Under the pieces are notes generated by a model, which saw only the letters and a program-made list of their open reading frames with translations, had not been told where the DNA came from and searched no databases. Shown piece by piece: positions 16,202 to 25,171 of a stretch of DNA of 64,000 bases (the first letter of the stretch is position 1; each line of letters opens with the position of its first letter). Location: assembly GCA_963734845.1 (NCBI GenBank), contig CAVTIS010000011.1, positions 216,520 through 280,519 of the forward strand. The letters run 5' to 3'. A program made the position numbers and the translations under genes. This stretch comes from JAKAVN01 sp963734845 (lineage in GTDB: Bacteria; Desulfobacterota; Binatia; Binatales; Binataceae).

Positions 16202-18058
16202 ATGCGACGACAAGATATCCGCAACATCGCCATCGTGGCCCACGTCGACCACGGTAAAACCACTCTGGTCGACGCGCTACTGCGCCAGTCCGGCACTTTC
16301 CGCGCCAACGAACACGTGGCCGATCGGGTGATGGACTCGTTCGCGCTCGAGCGCGAACGCGGCATCACCATCATGGCCAAGAACACTTCGATCGCGTGGC
16401 ACGACGTGCGCATCAATATTGTGGATACGCCCGGCCACTCTGATTTCGGCGGCGAGGTCGAACGCACGCTCGCGATGGTCGACGGCATCCTGTTGCTGGT
16501 CGACGCGTCCGAGGGGCCGCTGCCGCAGACCCGCTTCGTGCTGCGCAAGGCGCTCGAGGCCGGGCTCTCGACGGTGCTCTGCATCAATAAGATCGACCGC
16601 GCCGACGCGCGCACGGCCGAAGTGCTCGACGAGGTTTACGACCTGTTCATCGACCTTGGCGCGAACGAGGATCAGCTCGATTTCCCGATTCTCTATACCA
16701 ACGCGCGCGCGGGCATCGCGCTTACCCGGCCCGACGGTACAGGCCAGGACCTTGCGCCGCTATTCGAAGCGATCATCAGTCATCTGCCGGGGCCGGAGGT
16801 TGACCCCGAAGCGCCGCTGCAGTTCCAGGCCAACAATATCGACTACGACGAATACGTGGGACGCCTGGCGATCGGACGGGTGGTCGCGGGCACAATCAAG
16901 ACAGGGGGGACGTATGCGCTGTACCGGGCCGACGGTTCGCGAGAGTCGTGCAAAGTCGCGCATCTTTACGGATGGCGCGGGCTGAAGCGGGCCGAGCTGA
17001 CCTCGGCGGACGCGGGCGACGTGGTGATGGTGGCGGGCCTCGAGGACATCGAGATCGGCGAGACCATCACCGATCCCGAAAATCCGCGCCCACTCCCCGG
17101 TATCCGGATCGACGAGCCGACCGTGGCCATGACCTTCTCGGTCAACAACGCGCCGTGGGCCGGCCGCGAGGGTCAGTTCGTGACCTCGCGCAAACTGGGC
17201 GCGCGGATCGAACTCGAGACGCGCCGCAACGTCAGCATTCGCGTCGAGCCTTCGGGCGCGGATTCATGGCGCGTGCTGGGGCGTGGCGAACTGGCGCTGG
17301 CGGTGATCGTCGAAACGATGCGCCGCGAGGGTTACGAGCTGCAGGTCTCCAAGCCGACCGTCGTGACGCGCAGTTCGGGCGGCGAGCTGCTCGAGCCGAT
17401 GGAATTCCTGGTGATCGACATTCCCGAGGAGCATATCGGGCTGGTCACCCAGCTGCTCTCCGCGCGCAAGGGCCGGATGCGCACCATGACGACGCATCAG
17501 AGCGGCCGCGTGCGGCTGGAGTACGACGTTCCGGCGCGCGGGCTTATCGGCTTTCGCGGCCGCTTCCTCGCCGACACGCGCGGGACCGGAGTAATGCACT
17601 CAGTGTTCAACGGCTATGCGCCGTGGTGCGGCGCGATCCGCTCGCGCCAGAACGGCGCGATGATCTCGGATCGCGATGGGATCGCGACGCCGTACGCCAT
17701 TTTCCATCTTCAGGAGCGCGGGATCTTCTTCATTCCGGCCGGCGAGCCGGTCTACGAGGGCATGATCCTCGGGGAATACGCGCGCGAGACCAACCTGCCG
17801 GTCAACGTCTGTCGCGAAAAAAAGCTCACCAACATCCGCGCCGCCGGACACGACGAGGCCGTGCGGCTGAGCCCGCCGCGTCTGATGACGCTCGATACGG
17901 CGCTGGAATGGATCGACGAGGAAGAGTTGGTCGAGCTCACGCCGCGCTCGGTCCGGCTGCGCAATCGCGTGCTAAAGACCGGGCTGCGTGGCAAGCATCG
18001 CGCCGGCTGGATGGAGTCCGCCGGAGCCGGCGCGGCTGTAGCAGCCGAGAGCGAGTGA
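16202..18058 (+). CDS. typA: Translational GTPase TypA/BipA
   Basis: Ribosome-binding GTPase used in stress and low-temperature ribosome assembly. 618 aa. G1 is AHVDHGKTTLVD, the switch and G3 are GITIMAKN and DTPGHSDFGGEVERT, and G4 is NKIDR. Domain II, the EF-G-like domains and the TypA-specific C-terminal domain (RGLIGFRGRFLADTRGTG; ANLP-type tail) follow. The open frame continues upstream to 16157 through the leader hairpin, but the family start MRRQDIRNIAIVAHV corresponds to ATG at 16202. No clear ribosome site precedes it. Confidence 0.96.
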   Translation: MRRQDIRNIAIVAHVDHGKTTLVDALLRQSGTFRANEHVADRVMDSFALERERGITIMAKNTSIAWHDVRINIVDTPGHSDFGGEVERTLAMVDGILLLVDASEGPLPQTRFVLRKALEAGLSTVLCINKIDRADARTAEVLDEVYDLFIDLGANEDQLDFPILYTNARAGIALTRPDGTGQDLAPLFEAIISHLPGPEVDPEAPLQFQANNIDYDEYVGRLAIGRVVAGTIKTGGTYALYRADGSRESCKVAHLYGWRGLKRAELTSADAGDVVMVAGLEDIEIGETITDPENPRPLPGIRIDEPTVAMTFSVNNAPWAGREGQFVTSRKLGARIELETRRNVSIRVEPSGADSWRVLGRGELALAVIVETMRREGYELQVSKPTVVTRSSGGELLEPMEFLVIDIPEEHIGLVTQLLSARKGRMRTMTTHQSGRVRLEYDVPARGLIGFRGRFLADTRGTGVMHSVFNGYAPWCGAIRSRQNGAMISDRDGIATPYAIFHLQERGIFFIPAGEPVYEGMILGEYARETNLPVNVCREKKLTNIRAAGHDEAVRLSPPRLMTLDTALEWIDEEELVELTPRSVRLRNRVLKTGLRGKHRAGWMESAGAGAAVAAESE

Positions 18059-18142
18059 TTCGCGCGCGCTCCGCCGATTCCGGTTTGCCGCGGCGGATGC
18101 AAAAATTCTAGACATATCCGTGGATTCAGGACCTGGCTCCGG

Positions 18143-21100
18143 ATGAGACTCGTGCGCGCCGCCGCGATCGCCCTGCTCTCCCTTGCTGTGCTGCTTTCGG
18201 CTGCGGCGGCGATCGCGATGCGCTACCAGGCGCGCCTGATAAGTCTGGTCCTCCAGCACCTCGAGGAACGCAGCGGTTATCAGGTTTTCGCCAGTGGCAA
18301 GCGGCTGCACATCGGCACGCATCTCGAAGTCGTACTCGAGCGCCCGATCATCCTGCACGAGGGCCGCGAGCTGATCCGCTCCAAGCGCGTCCGCGTCTAC
18401 CTGAGCTATCACGCGCTGATCTGGAGCAACGGGCTTCCGCTGCGCGGGGTCGTTATTGTGGGTCCGGAGCTGGGGCTTCCCGCCACCGCGGCCAGCGTCG
18501 GCCCACATTTGCTGCCGCGCCCCGACGGCCCTGCGATTCAAGCCGTGGCGCAAGAGTTTCGCGAGTTTTCCGGCCTCGTCGAGCGCGTCACGATCGCCAA
18601 CGCGCGGGTCGACGACGCTACTGGCCGGCCGCTGCTCGAGGATTTCTCGCTGACGGCGGCGCCGCGGCGCAGGCACGCCAAGATTTGGAACGTGGGCTTC
18701 ATCGCCCCGCATATTCATACCGCGCTCAATGGGCTCGAACTTAGCGGCCGGATGAGCATCGATAGCAGACCGCACGCCACCGGCCAGATTATCTCGAACG
18801 GAGAATTGTGGTTCTGGAATGGGCGGCTGGTTCAGAACGTCGGCGCTGGCGTAACCGTGAACGGACTTGCGCATGGCGACGCAACCTTCCAGGTGCACGA
18901 CAACGGCGAGCTTGACGGCCGCGGCGACCTTGCGGTCGATCAGTTTGGAGCCTCGGGCGCACGCCTGAGCAAGCCGCTCGAGCTGGGCGACTGCTCGCTA
19001 AAGACGATTTACTCAGTTTCCACCGAGCGGATACGACTGACGGGCGTGCAAGCGCGCATGGCAGCGGCGACGGTCGCGTCCGGCGATCTCACACTCAACG
19101 ACCCGTTCAAGGATAGCGCCGCGCTGGTCGCGCATCTGAGCGGAGCGCAAATCGATCTCGCCGCGCTCAAAGCACGGCTCGAAACCGCGCGCGCGATGGG
19201 CAAACCGATGGCGTGGCTAGCGGCAGCGCTGGTCTCGGGCAGTATAACGATCGAGGGCGCGACTTATCAGGGCGCGTTGCAGGATCTAGGATGGCGCGCA
19301 GCAGCGCTCGCGAGCGCCTTGCAGTTCTCGGCGCGGCTCGCGGCCGTGAGCCTCAAGCCGCCCAACGCGCCGGCATTGCCGGCGCTCTCGCAGGCTAACG
19401 CGGAAATATCCTACGCGAAGGGGCGCCTGACGCTTTCGCAGGGATCGGCGGCCTTAGGCCGTTCGTCGTTTCAGGAACTGAGCGGCGACGCCGATTTCGG
19501 TTCCGGCGCCCGCCGTGTGCGCTACCGGCTTAAGGGCGCCGGGACGCTCGACATCGATGAACTCTATTCAGCCGCGCTGAAGCTTTCTCCGGACCTTGCT
19601 GCCAGGACCGCCAAACATATCAATCGACTGTCCGGCACCGCAGCGGTGCGGATTACCGCGTCGGGATCGTTCGACACCGAAGCGCCCGCGCCGCCCGCAA
19701 AATATCTGGCGAAAATCGACACCAGCGCCCTAACCCTGTCCGCCAAGGACTTGCCGCAACAGATCGCATTGGTCGGCGGCAGCGTGACGCTCACACCGGG
19801 CAATATCGAGCTGAGCCGCGTGATGGCCGCGGTCGCTAAGCCCCAAGTGCCAGGAGACGTGACGGTGAATGGAAACCTGGCGTTCGACGCCGGCAAGGTA
19901 AGGCTGCGCCAGATCGCCGTCGAGATGCATCAGATCGATATACAGCAGTGGCTGCCGCTGATGGTCGATCCGGACGACATCGCGGCGCGCGGACCGCTCG
20001 GCGGCACCCTCACGATCGTGCGCGAGCCCGCCCGCACTCAGGGCATTCGCGCCAACGGCCGCCTGACGATGGGCGCGGGTGAGATTCAACTGGGCTTCCT
20101 GCGCGCGCCAATCGTGGCTCAATCGGCGACCCTCAGCTTGGACGGCCGCGGACTGCTACTCGCGATCGTCGGAGCGAAACTGCAGGGCGCACCGTTCGAC
20201 TTCTCGCTCGGCGTCGCGGACCTCGACAAACCCGTGCTCAGAATCGTCGCGAACGCCGGGCACCTCGACCTCGAAGTGATGAAGTTCATCCGCTTACCGT
20301 GGGCTCCCAGTCCTCCCGCGCGTTTTTTTCCGGTGCCGGTGGTCGGCCATATCGAGGCGGCTCATGCGAATCTCGAGCGTCTGACGATGTCGCAGGCGAA
20401 ATGCGACTTCAACCGCGAGCTGAACGGTGACTGGGACGTGCGCAATTTCAACGCGACCATGTTCGACGGACGCGCCCAGATGGAGTTCTCCGGACGCGGT
20501 CGCGATGACTGGATTAACGTCAAAGGCCGCATCAATAGCGTCCAGGCCGGCCCGCTGTTCGGTCTCGCAGATCCCCAGAGCGAGCCTCCGCTGAGCGGCC
20601 GCCTCAGCGTAAAAGGCGACCTGTGGGCCGACTCCAACACCGACTTCTTCCGCACGATGGCGGGAACCGTATCGGTCGAGATGGACGACGGGGTGCTGCA
20701 TAAGTTCGCGCTGCTCTCGAGCATCCTCGGTTATATCGATCTCAAGACCTGGCTCTCGGCCAAGGTGCCCGACCCGCGCCTGAGCGGCGTGCCGTTTCAG
20801 ACGCTGACCGCCGAATTCAAGGGCCGCGACGGCGACTTCTATAGCGACAACCTGCTGCTGCGCGGCCCGGTCATGAACATCTCGGCGCTCGGGCACATGC
20901 GTCTGGACGACGGCAACATCGACATGCAGGTCGGCATGGTTCCGTTCAAAACCGTCAACTGGTTGATGGCCAAGGTGCCGATCATCGGCGGCGGGCTGTC
21001 CTCCGATCACTTTGTCGCAGCGTACTTTCATGTGACTGGCCCACTCAGCCATCCCCATGTCGTGCCCCAACCGATTACCTCGGTTGCGTATTTCCTGACC

Positions 21101-21166
21101 AACGTGCTCAAGCTCCCGCTCAATATCATCAAAGGGATCGGTCACGATGGCGGTGAGGGAAACTGA
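18143..21166 (+). CDS. AsmA/YhdP-like giant envelope protein
   Basis: 1007 aa with one N-terminal membrane segment (AAAIALLSLAVLLSAAAAIA) and a long beta-rich extracytoplasmic body. The C-terminal part resembles the AsmA-like/DUF3971 region (GTVSVEMDDGVLHKFALLSS, GHMRLDDGNIDMQVGMVPF). Family members are thought to form hydrophobic grooves spanning the periplasm that move phospholipid between membranes, so this implies a diderm envelope. It overlaps or abuts the next gene by a few codons, suggesting a shared transcript. Specific substrate unknown. Confidence 0.85.
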   Translation: MRLVRAAAIALLSLAVLLSAAAAIAMRYQARLISLVLQHLEERSGYQVFASGKRLHIGTHLEVVLERPIILHEGRELIRSKRVRVYLSYHALIWSNGLPLRGVVIVGPELGLPATAASVGPHLLPRPDGPAIQAVAQEFREFSGLVERVTIANARVDDATGRPLLEDFSLTAAPRRRHAKIWNVGFIAPHIHTALNGLELSGRMSIDSRPHATGQIISNGELWFWNGRLVQNVGAGVTVNGLAHGDATFQVHDNGELDGRGDLAVDQFGASGARLSKPLELGDCSLKTIYSVSTERIRLTGVQARMAAATVASGDLTLNDPFKDSAALVAHLSGAQIDLAALKARLETARAMGKPMAWLAAALVSGSITIEGATYQGALQDLGWRAAALASALQFSARLAAVSLKPPNAPALPALSQANAEISYAKGRLTLSQGSAALGRSSFQELSGDADFGSGARRVRYRLKGAGTLDIDELYSAALKLSPDLAARTAKHINRLSGTAAVRITASGSFDTEAPAPPAKYLAKIDTSALTLSAKDLPQQIALVGGSVTLTPGNIELSRVMAAVAKPQVPGDVTVNGNLAFDAGKVRLRQIAVEMHQIDIQQWLPLMVDPDDIAARGPLGGTLTIVREPARTQGIRANGRLTMGAGEIQLGFLRAPIVAQSATLSLDGRGLLLAIVGAKLQGAPFDFSLGVADLDKPVLRIVANAGHLDLEVMKFIRLPWAPSPPARFFPVPVVGHIEAAHANLERLTMSQAKCDFNRELNGDWDVRNFNATMFDGRAQMEFSGRGRDDWINVKGRINSVQAGPLFGLADPQSEPPLSGRLSVKGDLWADSNTDFFRTMAGTVSVEMDDGVLHKFALLSSILGYIDLKTWLSAKVPDPRLSGVPFQTLTAEFKGRDGDFYSDNLLLRGPVMNISALGHMRLDDGNIDMQVGMVPFKTVNWLMAKVPIIGGGLSSDHFVAAYFHVTGPLSHPHVVPQPITSVAYFLTNVLKLPLNIIKGIGHDGGEGN

Positions 21167-21908
21167 GTCGCGCTCGCCAACGATGGCCCGATCGAACCGT
21201 GATGTTACGCTAATCGTCTTTTGCCGCGAGCCGCTCGCCGGCCATACCAAGACTCGGCTCATCCCGCGCCTGGGCGCCGCCAATGCCGCCGAACTGGCGG
21301 GCGCGTTTATCCTCGACGCGCTCTCCAAATGCCGCGCGCTTGCGCCCGGGCGAATCGTGATCGCGGCCAGCGCGCCGGATGGCGCCGAAAGCAGCGACTA
21401 CCTGCGCCGCGCCGCGCGCCGCTTCCGCGCCGAACTCATCGACCAAGGCGGCGGCAGTCTCGGCGCACGGATGGCCCGTGCGCTCGCGCCGTACCGCATC
21501 GGCGGCGCAGTGCTCATCGGCACCGACACGCCGTCGCTGCCGCTGCCGCTGCTCGCCCGAAGCGTCGCCCTGCTCGATCGCGTGCCGGTGGTGATCGCGC
21601 CCAGCCTCGACGGCGGATACTACCTGGTCGGCGTGCGCGGCCCGATGCCGGAGATCTTTGGCTCGATCGCCTGGGGACGCTCCGGCGTGCTGAGCCAAAC
21701 CGTTGCGCGGCTTCGCCGCCGCCGCACACGCTACGCGCTCGGCCCGGCATGGTATGACGTCGACCGCTGGAGCGACGTCGCGCTGCTCGCCGCACACCTC
21801 GAGCGGATGAAGATGCGGGCCGGCGCGCGAATACCCGCGCCGCCGCTTCCGTGTCCCGCGACCGCGAGAGTCTTGAAGCGGCTTGGACTGTTGCGCACGG
21901 GCCGCTAG
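21147..21908 (+). CDS. TIGR04282-family GT-A transferase (DUF2064)
   Basis: GT-A-fold nucleotidyl or glycosyl transferase-like protein. Markers: LIVFCREPLAGHTKTRLIPRLG (family LIVFAKxPxPGxVKTRL) near the N-terminus, VLIGTDTPSLP for the DxD-like metal site, SLDGGYYLVG and YDVDRWSD. TIGR04282 members are linked to arsenosugar synthesis in cyanobacteria, but no arsenic gene is adjacent here. ATG at 21147 overlaps the AsmA-like stop by 20 bp and has AAGGG upstream; ATG at 21183 fits the family N-terminus equally well but lacks a ribosome site. Confidence 0.82.
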   Translation: MAVRETESRSPTMARSNRDVTLIVFCREPLAGHTKTRLIPRLGAANAAELAGAFILDALSKCRALAPGRIVIAASAPDGAESSDYLRRAARRFRAELIDQGGGSLGARMARALAPYRIGGAVLIGTDTPSLPLPLLARSVALLDRVPVVIAPSLDGGYYLVGVRGPMPEIFGSIAWGRSGVLSQTVARLRRRRTRYALGPAWYDVDRWSDVALLAAHLERMKMRAGARIPAPPLPCPATARVLKRLGLLRTGR

Positions 21909-21919
21909 AGTAACGCGCT

Positions 21920-22288
21920 GTGCCCGTATCACAGGCGAGAATTGTCTTGTGTACCGCCGGCCGCGACCAGGAGGCGCGTTCGATCGCGCGCCGGCTGGTT
22001 GACGAGCGTTTGGCGGCCTGCGTCAACATCGTGGGGCCGATACGCTCGGTGTATCGATGGCGCGACGCGGTCGAGGACGAGGCTGAATTTCTTCTGCTCA
22101 TCAAGACTCGCGCGAGCCTGCTCCGGCGCGTGGAGCAACGCGTGATCGAACTGCACAGCTATGAAGTTCCCGAGCTGTTGGCGCTCGCTCCAAGCGGCGG
22201 TTCGGCGGCCTACCTCGGATGGCTCCTTGAATCGACCGCTTCGAGACCGCTGCGCAGCAAAGCCCGCGCGCAACGCGGGCGCCGCTGA
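21920..22288 (+). CDS. cutA: CutA-like divalent-cation tolerance protein
   Basis: Small trimeric ferredoxin-like-fold protein, 122 aa, with GTG start at 21920, 11 bp after the previous stop. Family segments are clear: RLVDERLAACVNIVGPIRSVYRW, EFLLLIKTR and HSYEVPELLAL. CutA was linked to copper tolerance, but its biochemical role remains debated. A basic tail of about 20 residues (RPLRSKARAQRGRR) follows the conserved fold. It sits in a same-strand run leading into hisC. Confidence 0.92.
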   Translation: MPVSQARIVLCTAGRDQEARSIARRLVDERLAACVNIVGPIRSVYRWRDAVEDEAEFLLLIKTRASLLRRVEQRVIELHSYEVPELLALAPSGGSAAYLGWLLESTASRPLRSKARAQRGRR

Positions 22289-22317
22289 CGGTCCGGCCGC
22301 GAATAGAGAGACGCGCA

Positions 22318-23415
22318 ATGTTTCGCAAGGCAATCCATAAGATGGCGCCCTACGTGCCGGGCGAGCAGCCGCGGCCGGGCGAGCGCCTGGTCAAGCTCAA
22401 TACCAACGAGAATCCGTACCCTCCTTCGCCGCGAGTGCGGCGGGCGGTGGCGCACGCGGCGCTCGGCCAGGCGCTGCGGCGCTATCCCGCGCCCCAGGCT
22501 GACGATTTCATCGCGGCCGCGGCGCGCCGCTACGGCTTTGCGCCGCGTTTGATAGTCGCCGGCAACGGTTCAGATGAATTGCTGGCAATGCTGTTCCGGG
22601 CAACGCTCGATTCCGGCGACCGCGTGGCGTGGGCGTCGCCGACCTACTCGCTCTACGACACATTGGCTGCGGTGCAGGAGGCGCGCGTGATCGCACCGCC
22701 ATGGAGCGCCGACTTCGAACTGCCGGTGGAAGCGCTGGTCCGCGCGCACGCGCGCCTGACGATCGTATGCAATCCCAACTCGCCTTCGGGCACGCTCACA
22801 CCGCGCCGGACGCTCGCGCGCCTGGCGCGCCTGCTCGACGGGCGCCTGCTTGCGATCGACGAAGCCTACGTCGACTTCGCCGAGGAAAACGCCCTCGAAC
22901 TGGTGCGGCGATTTCCCAACGTGCTGGTGCTGCGCTCGCTCTCGAAGTCATATTCGCTGGCGGGGATGCGGCTGGGGCTATGCTTCGCCCATCCCGAGAT
23001 CATCGAGCAACTCGGCAAGGTCAAGGATTCCTACAACCTGAGCCGCCTGGCGATCGCCGCTGGCGCCGCGGCGCTGGACGACAACGCCTGGATGCTGCGC
23101 AATGTCGAGCGCGTCAAGCGCACGCGCGCCGCGGCCACCGGCAGGCTGCGTGAAATGGGCTTCACGGTGCCGCCGTCGTCGGCCAACTTCGTGCTCGCGC
23201 GGATGCCCGGGCGCGACCTCGGTCCAATGGCCGCCGGATTGCGCAAGCGCGGCGTGCTGGTGCGTTTTTTTCGTGCGTGGCCCGACGCTCTCAGGATTTC
23301 AATTGGGACGCCGGCCGAGATGGCCGCACTGTTCAAGGCAATGGCACCGCTGACCGCGGCTTTGACGGCCGCGCCGCGCAACGGACGCGTGCGAGCCAAC
23401 CGCAGGAGCGCGTAG
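22318..23415 (+). CDS. hisC: Histidinol-phosphate aminotransferase
   Basis: Fold-type I PLP aminotransferase, 365 aa, converting imidazole-acetol phosphate to histidinol phosphate. Motifs: VKLNTNENPYPPSP near the start, GNGSDELL, the CNPNSPSGT loop, DEAYVDFAEE for the PLP-ring aspartate, the PLP lysine in SLSKSYSLAGMRLG, and the C-terminal arginine segment LRISIGTP. Other his genes are absent from the window, so this is an unlinked hisC. Closely related enzymes can use aromatic amino acids. Confidence 0.92.
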   Translation: MFRKAIHKMAPYVPGEQPRPGERLVKLNTNENPYPPSPRVRRAVAHAALGQALRRYPAPQADDFIAAAARRYGFAPRLIVAGNGSDELLAMLFRATLDSGDRVAWASPTYSLYDTLAAVQEARVIAPPWSADFELPVEALVRAHARLTIVCNPNSPSGTLTPRRTLARLARLLDGRLLAIDEAYVDFAEENALELVRRFPNVLVLRSLSKSYSLAGMRLGLCFAHPEIIEQLGKVKDSYNLSRLAIAAGAAALDDNAWMLRNVERVKRTRAAATGRLREMGFTVPPSSANFVLARMPGRDLGPMAAGLRKRGVLVRFFRAWPDALRISIGTPAEMAALFKAMAPLTAALTAAPRNGRVRANRRSA

Positions 23416-23437
23416 CGCGCGAATCACGCGCGAATCA
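23416..23437. repeat. Perfect tandem 11-mer CGCGCGAATCA x2
   Basis: Copies at 23416-23426 and 23427-23437, immediately after the hisC stop and just before the first possible ATG of pth (23442). Confidence 0.8.
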
Positions 23438-23531
23438 TGCGATGGGCCGGCTGGGGCAGATGTTCTCGCGGTTCCGCTCCGCGCGCGCCGGCTCTGAGAG
23501 ACCGCCCGAGAAGCCCGAGGAGTTGCGCGAG

Positions 23532-24101
23532 ATGCGATGGGTGGTGGCGGGCCTGGGCAATCCCGGCGAGCAATACAGTCGCTCCGGCCACAACATCGGC
23601 TTCACTGTCATCGATCGCCTGGCCGAAAAATGCGGCGCGCGGCTCGATCGCCGCAAGTTCAAGGGCATCGCCGGCGAGGCCAGGATTGGCGCGGATTCCG
23701 TCATCCTGGTGAAGCCGCAGACTTACTATAATTTGAGCGGCGAATGCGTCTCGGCGATCCTCGGCTACTACAAGATTCCCGCCGAGCGGCTGATCGTCGT
23801 CCACGATGAAATCGATCTCGATCCACGCCAGATCCGGCTCAAACGCGGCGGCGGCGACGCTGGTAATCGCGGCGTGCGTTCGATCGCCGCCACGCTCGGC
23901 ACGCCCGAGTTCGTGCGTGTGCGAGTGGGAATCGGTCGGCCCGCGCCCGGTCTGGAAGCCAAGGAGCACGTGCTCCATACGATGGACCGCGGGGAGCTCG
24001 AAGCTTTCAAGGCATCGATCGAACGTGCGGCCGAAGCGGTCGAAACGGTGATTGCGAACGGGCTTGAGCGCGCGATGAATCTGTACAATCAACGGGCCTG
24101 A
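23532..24101 (+). CDS. pth: Peptidyl-tRNA hydrolase
   Basis: Releases tRNA from prematurely dropped peptidyl-tRNAs. Starting at 23532 gives 189 aa, the usual length, with MRWVVAGLGNPGEQYSRSGHNIGF at the N-terminus (substrate Asn in GLGNPG, catalytic His in SGHNIG), VHDEIDL for the catalytic-side Asp and RGGGDAGNRGVRSI for tRNA contact. GAGGAG lies about 10 nt upstream of 23532. An in-frame ATG at 23442 would add 30 charged residues outside the fold and cannot be excluded. Convergent with the dioxygenase gene at 24165. Confidence 0.94.
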   Translation: MRWVVAGLGNPGEQYSRSGHNIGFTVIDRLAEKCGARLDRRKFKGIAGEARIGADSVILVKPQTYYNLSGECVSAILGYYKIPAERLIVVHDEIDLDPRQIRLKRGGGDAGNRGVRSIAATLGTPEFVRVRVGIGRPAPGLEAKEHVLHTMDRGELEAFKASIERAAEAVETVIANGLERAMNLYNQRA

Positions 24102-24135
24102 GCGCCGAGCTATCCGCGCGGCGTTCAGGGCCAAT

Positions 24136-24160
24136 CGGTTCGGCGCGGCGTGCCGAGCCG
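24136..24160. terminator. Hairpin between convergent pth and dioxygenase genes
   Basis: CGGTTCGGC, 7-nt loop, GCCGAGCCG (one G-U pair). It fills most of the 63-bp convergent gap. No T-tract on either strand, so function as a bidirectional terminator is inferred. Confidence 0.4.
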
Positions 24161-24164
24161 AATC

Positions 24165-25079
24165 TCAAACCGGCGCCGGTTTGCGCGAGTTCGGGACCAG
24201 GCTCCCGCGATGGCCCCAGATGCTCGGGGCCTCATGCTTTTGCACCTGCCAGGTCGCGTCGTCCACGATTCGCGCGCCCCAGCCATACTCGACCTCGAAA
24301 CCCGACGGCGTGCGCATGTAAAACGACATCATGTGATCGTTGGTGTGGCGTCCGATAGTGCCGGAAATTTCGACCCCCTGGTCCTGGCAGAGGTAGTAGG
24401 TCGAGCCGACGTCGTCGACGTGACGGCACTGCAGCATGAAGTGCATCAGGCGTTTGGGCGCCGGGATGACGCCGAAAGCGATCGAGTGATGACGCGGATT
24501 GCAGTGCATGAAGGTCAGACTGATAGGAGCGCCGCCGCGCCGCGACACCATATCGATGAAATCGCTAACCCGGAGCCCCAACAGATCACGATAAAAATGC
24601 AGGCTCTTGGCCGAGTCATCCACGCGCACCACGATATGCCCCATTCCCAGCTCGCCCGTGACGAAACCGGAGAGCGGCCGCGGCGACTTGAACGGCTGCT
24701 CGAAAGTCATCAGCGGACCGAAATAAATCTCGGTCGGAATGCCGCTCGGGTCTTTGAGCTTCAGGTACTCGACCACCCGCCGCGCGCGCGCTTCCTGCGG
24801 TGTCGCCGCGCTTACTTCGACCCCGGCGGCCCGCAGCCGCGCCGCGATTTCATTGAGCGCCGCCTGATCGCGAACCTCCCATCCGACGAACGTGAGGTCG
24901 TCAGCGCCGCCCGGCTGCAGGATGAATCGATGGTGATACTCGTCCATCCGCAGGAAGGTCGAGCCGTCAGCGTCGGCGCCGTTGATCTCCAGTCCGAGCA
25001 CGCCGGTTGCGAAGTGCTCCCATCGCGAAAGCTCGCTCACGCCGATGCCCAGGTAACCCAGCTGTGTCACACTCGCCAT
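24165..25079 (-). CDS. Type I extradiol (VOC-fold) dioxygenase, BphC-like
   Basis: Two-module VOC protein of 304 aa related to 2,3-dihydroxybiphenyl 1,2-dioxygenase. The Fe(II) site is visible: His in GMGHIVVRVDD, His in KRLMHFMLQ and Glu in GFEVEYGWG. The second-sphere HHSIAFG and GRHTNDHMMSFYMRTPSG segments also match. Start is ATG at 25079 (MASVTQLGYLGIGV) with AAGGAG upstream; the longer frame from 25337 runs through the intergenic repeat and is rejected. It likely opens a catecholic ring meta to the hydroxyls. It follows an amidohydrolase on the same strand. Confidence 0.9.
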   Translation of the reverse strand: MASVTQLGYLGIGVSELSRWEHFATGVLGLEINGADADGSTFLRMDEYHHRFILQPGGADDLTFVGWEVRDQAALNEIAARLRAAGVEVSAATPQEARARRVVEYLKLKDPSGIPTEIYFGPLMTFEQPFKSPRPLSGFVTGELGMGHIVVRVDDSAKSLHFYRDLLGLRVSDFIDMVSRRGGAPISLTFMHCNPRHHSIAFGVIPAPKRLMHFMLQCRHVDDVGSTYYLCQDQGVEISGTIGRHTNDHMMSFYMRTPSGFEVEYGWGARIVDDATWQVQKHEAPSIWGHRGSLVPNSRKPAPV

Positions 25080-25099
25080 CGCGCTCTCCTTCGTCGTGG

Positions 25100-25131
25100 C
25101 TCTTCCCGGGTCGCGCTCTTCCTCGGTCGCG
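25100..25131. repeat. Tandem 16-mer CTCTTCCYSGGTCGCG x2
   Basis: Copies at 25100-25115 and 25116-25131, matching at 14 of 16 positions, between the amidohydrolase stop (25172) and the dioxygenase ATG (25079), both minus strand. Confidence 0.7.
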
Positions 25132-25171
25132 CTCGTGCTTGGACCGGCTCCGTCGCGAGTCCCGCGCCGGG

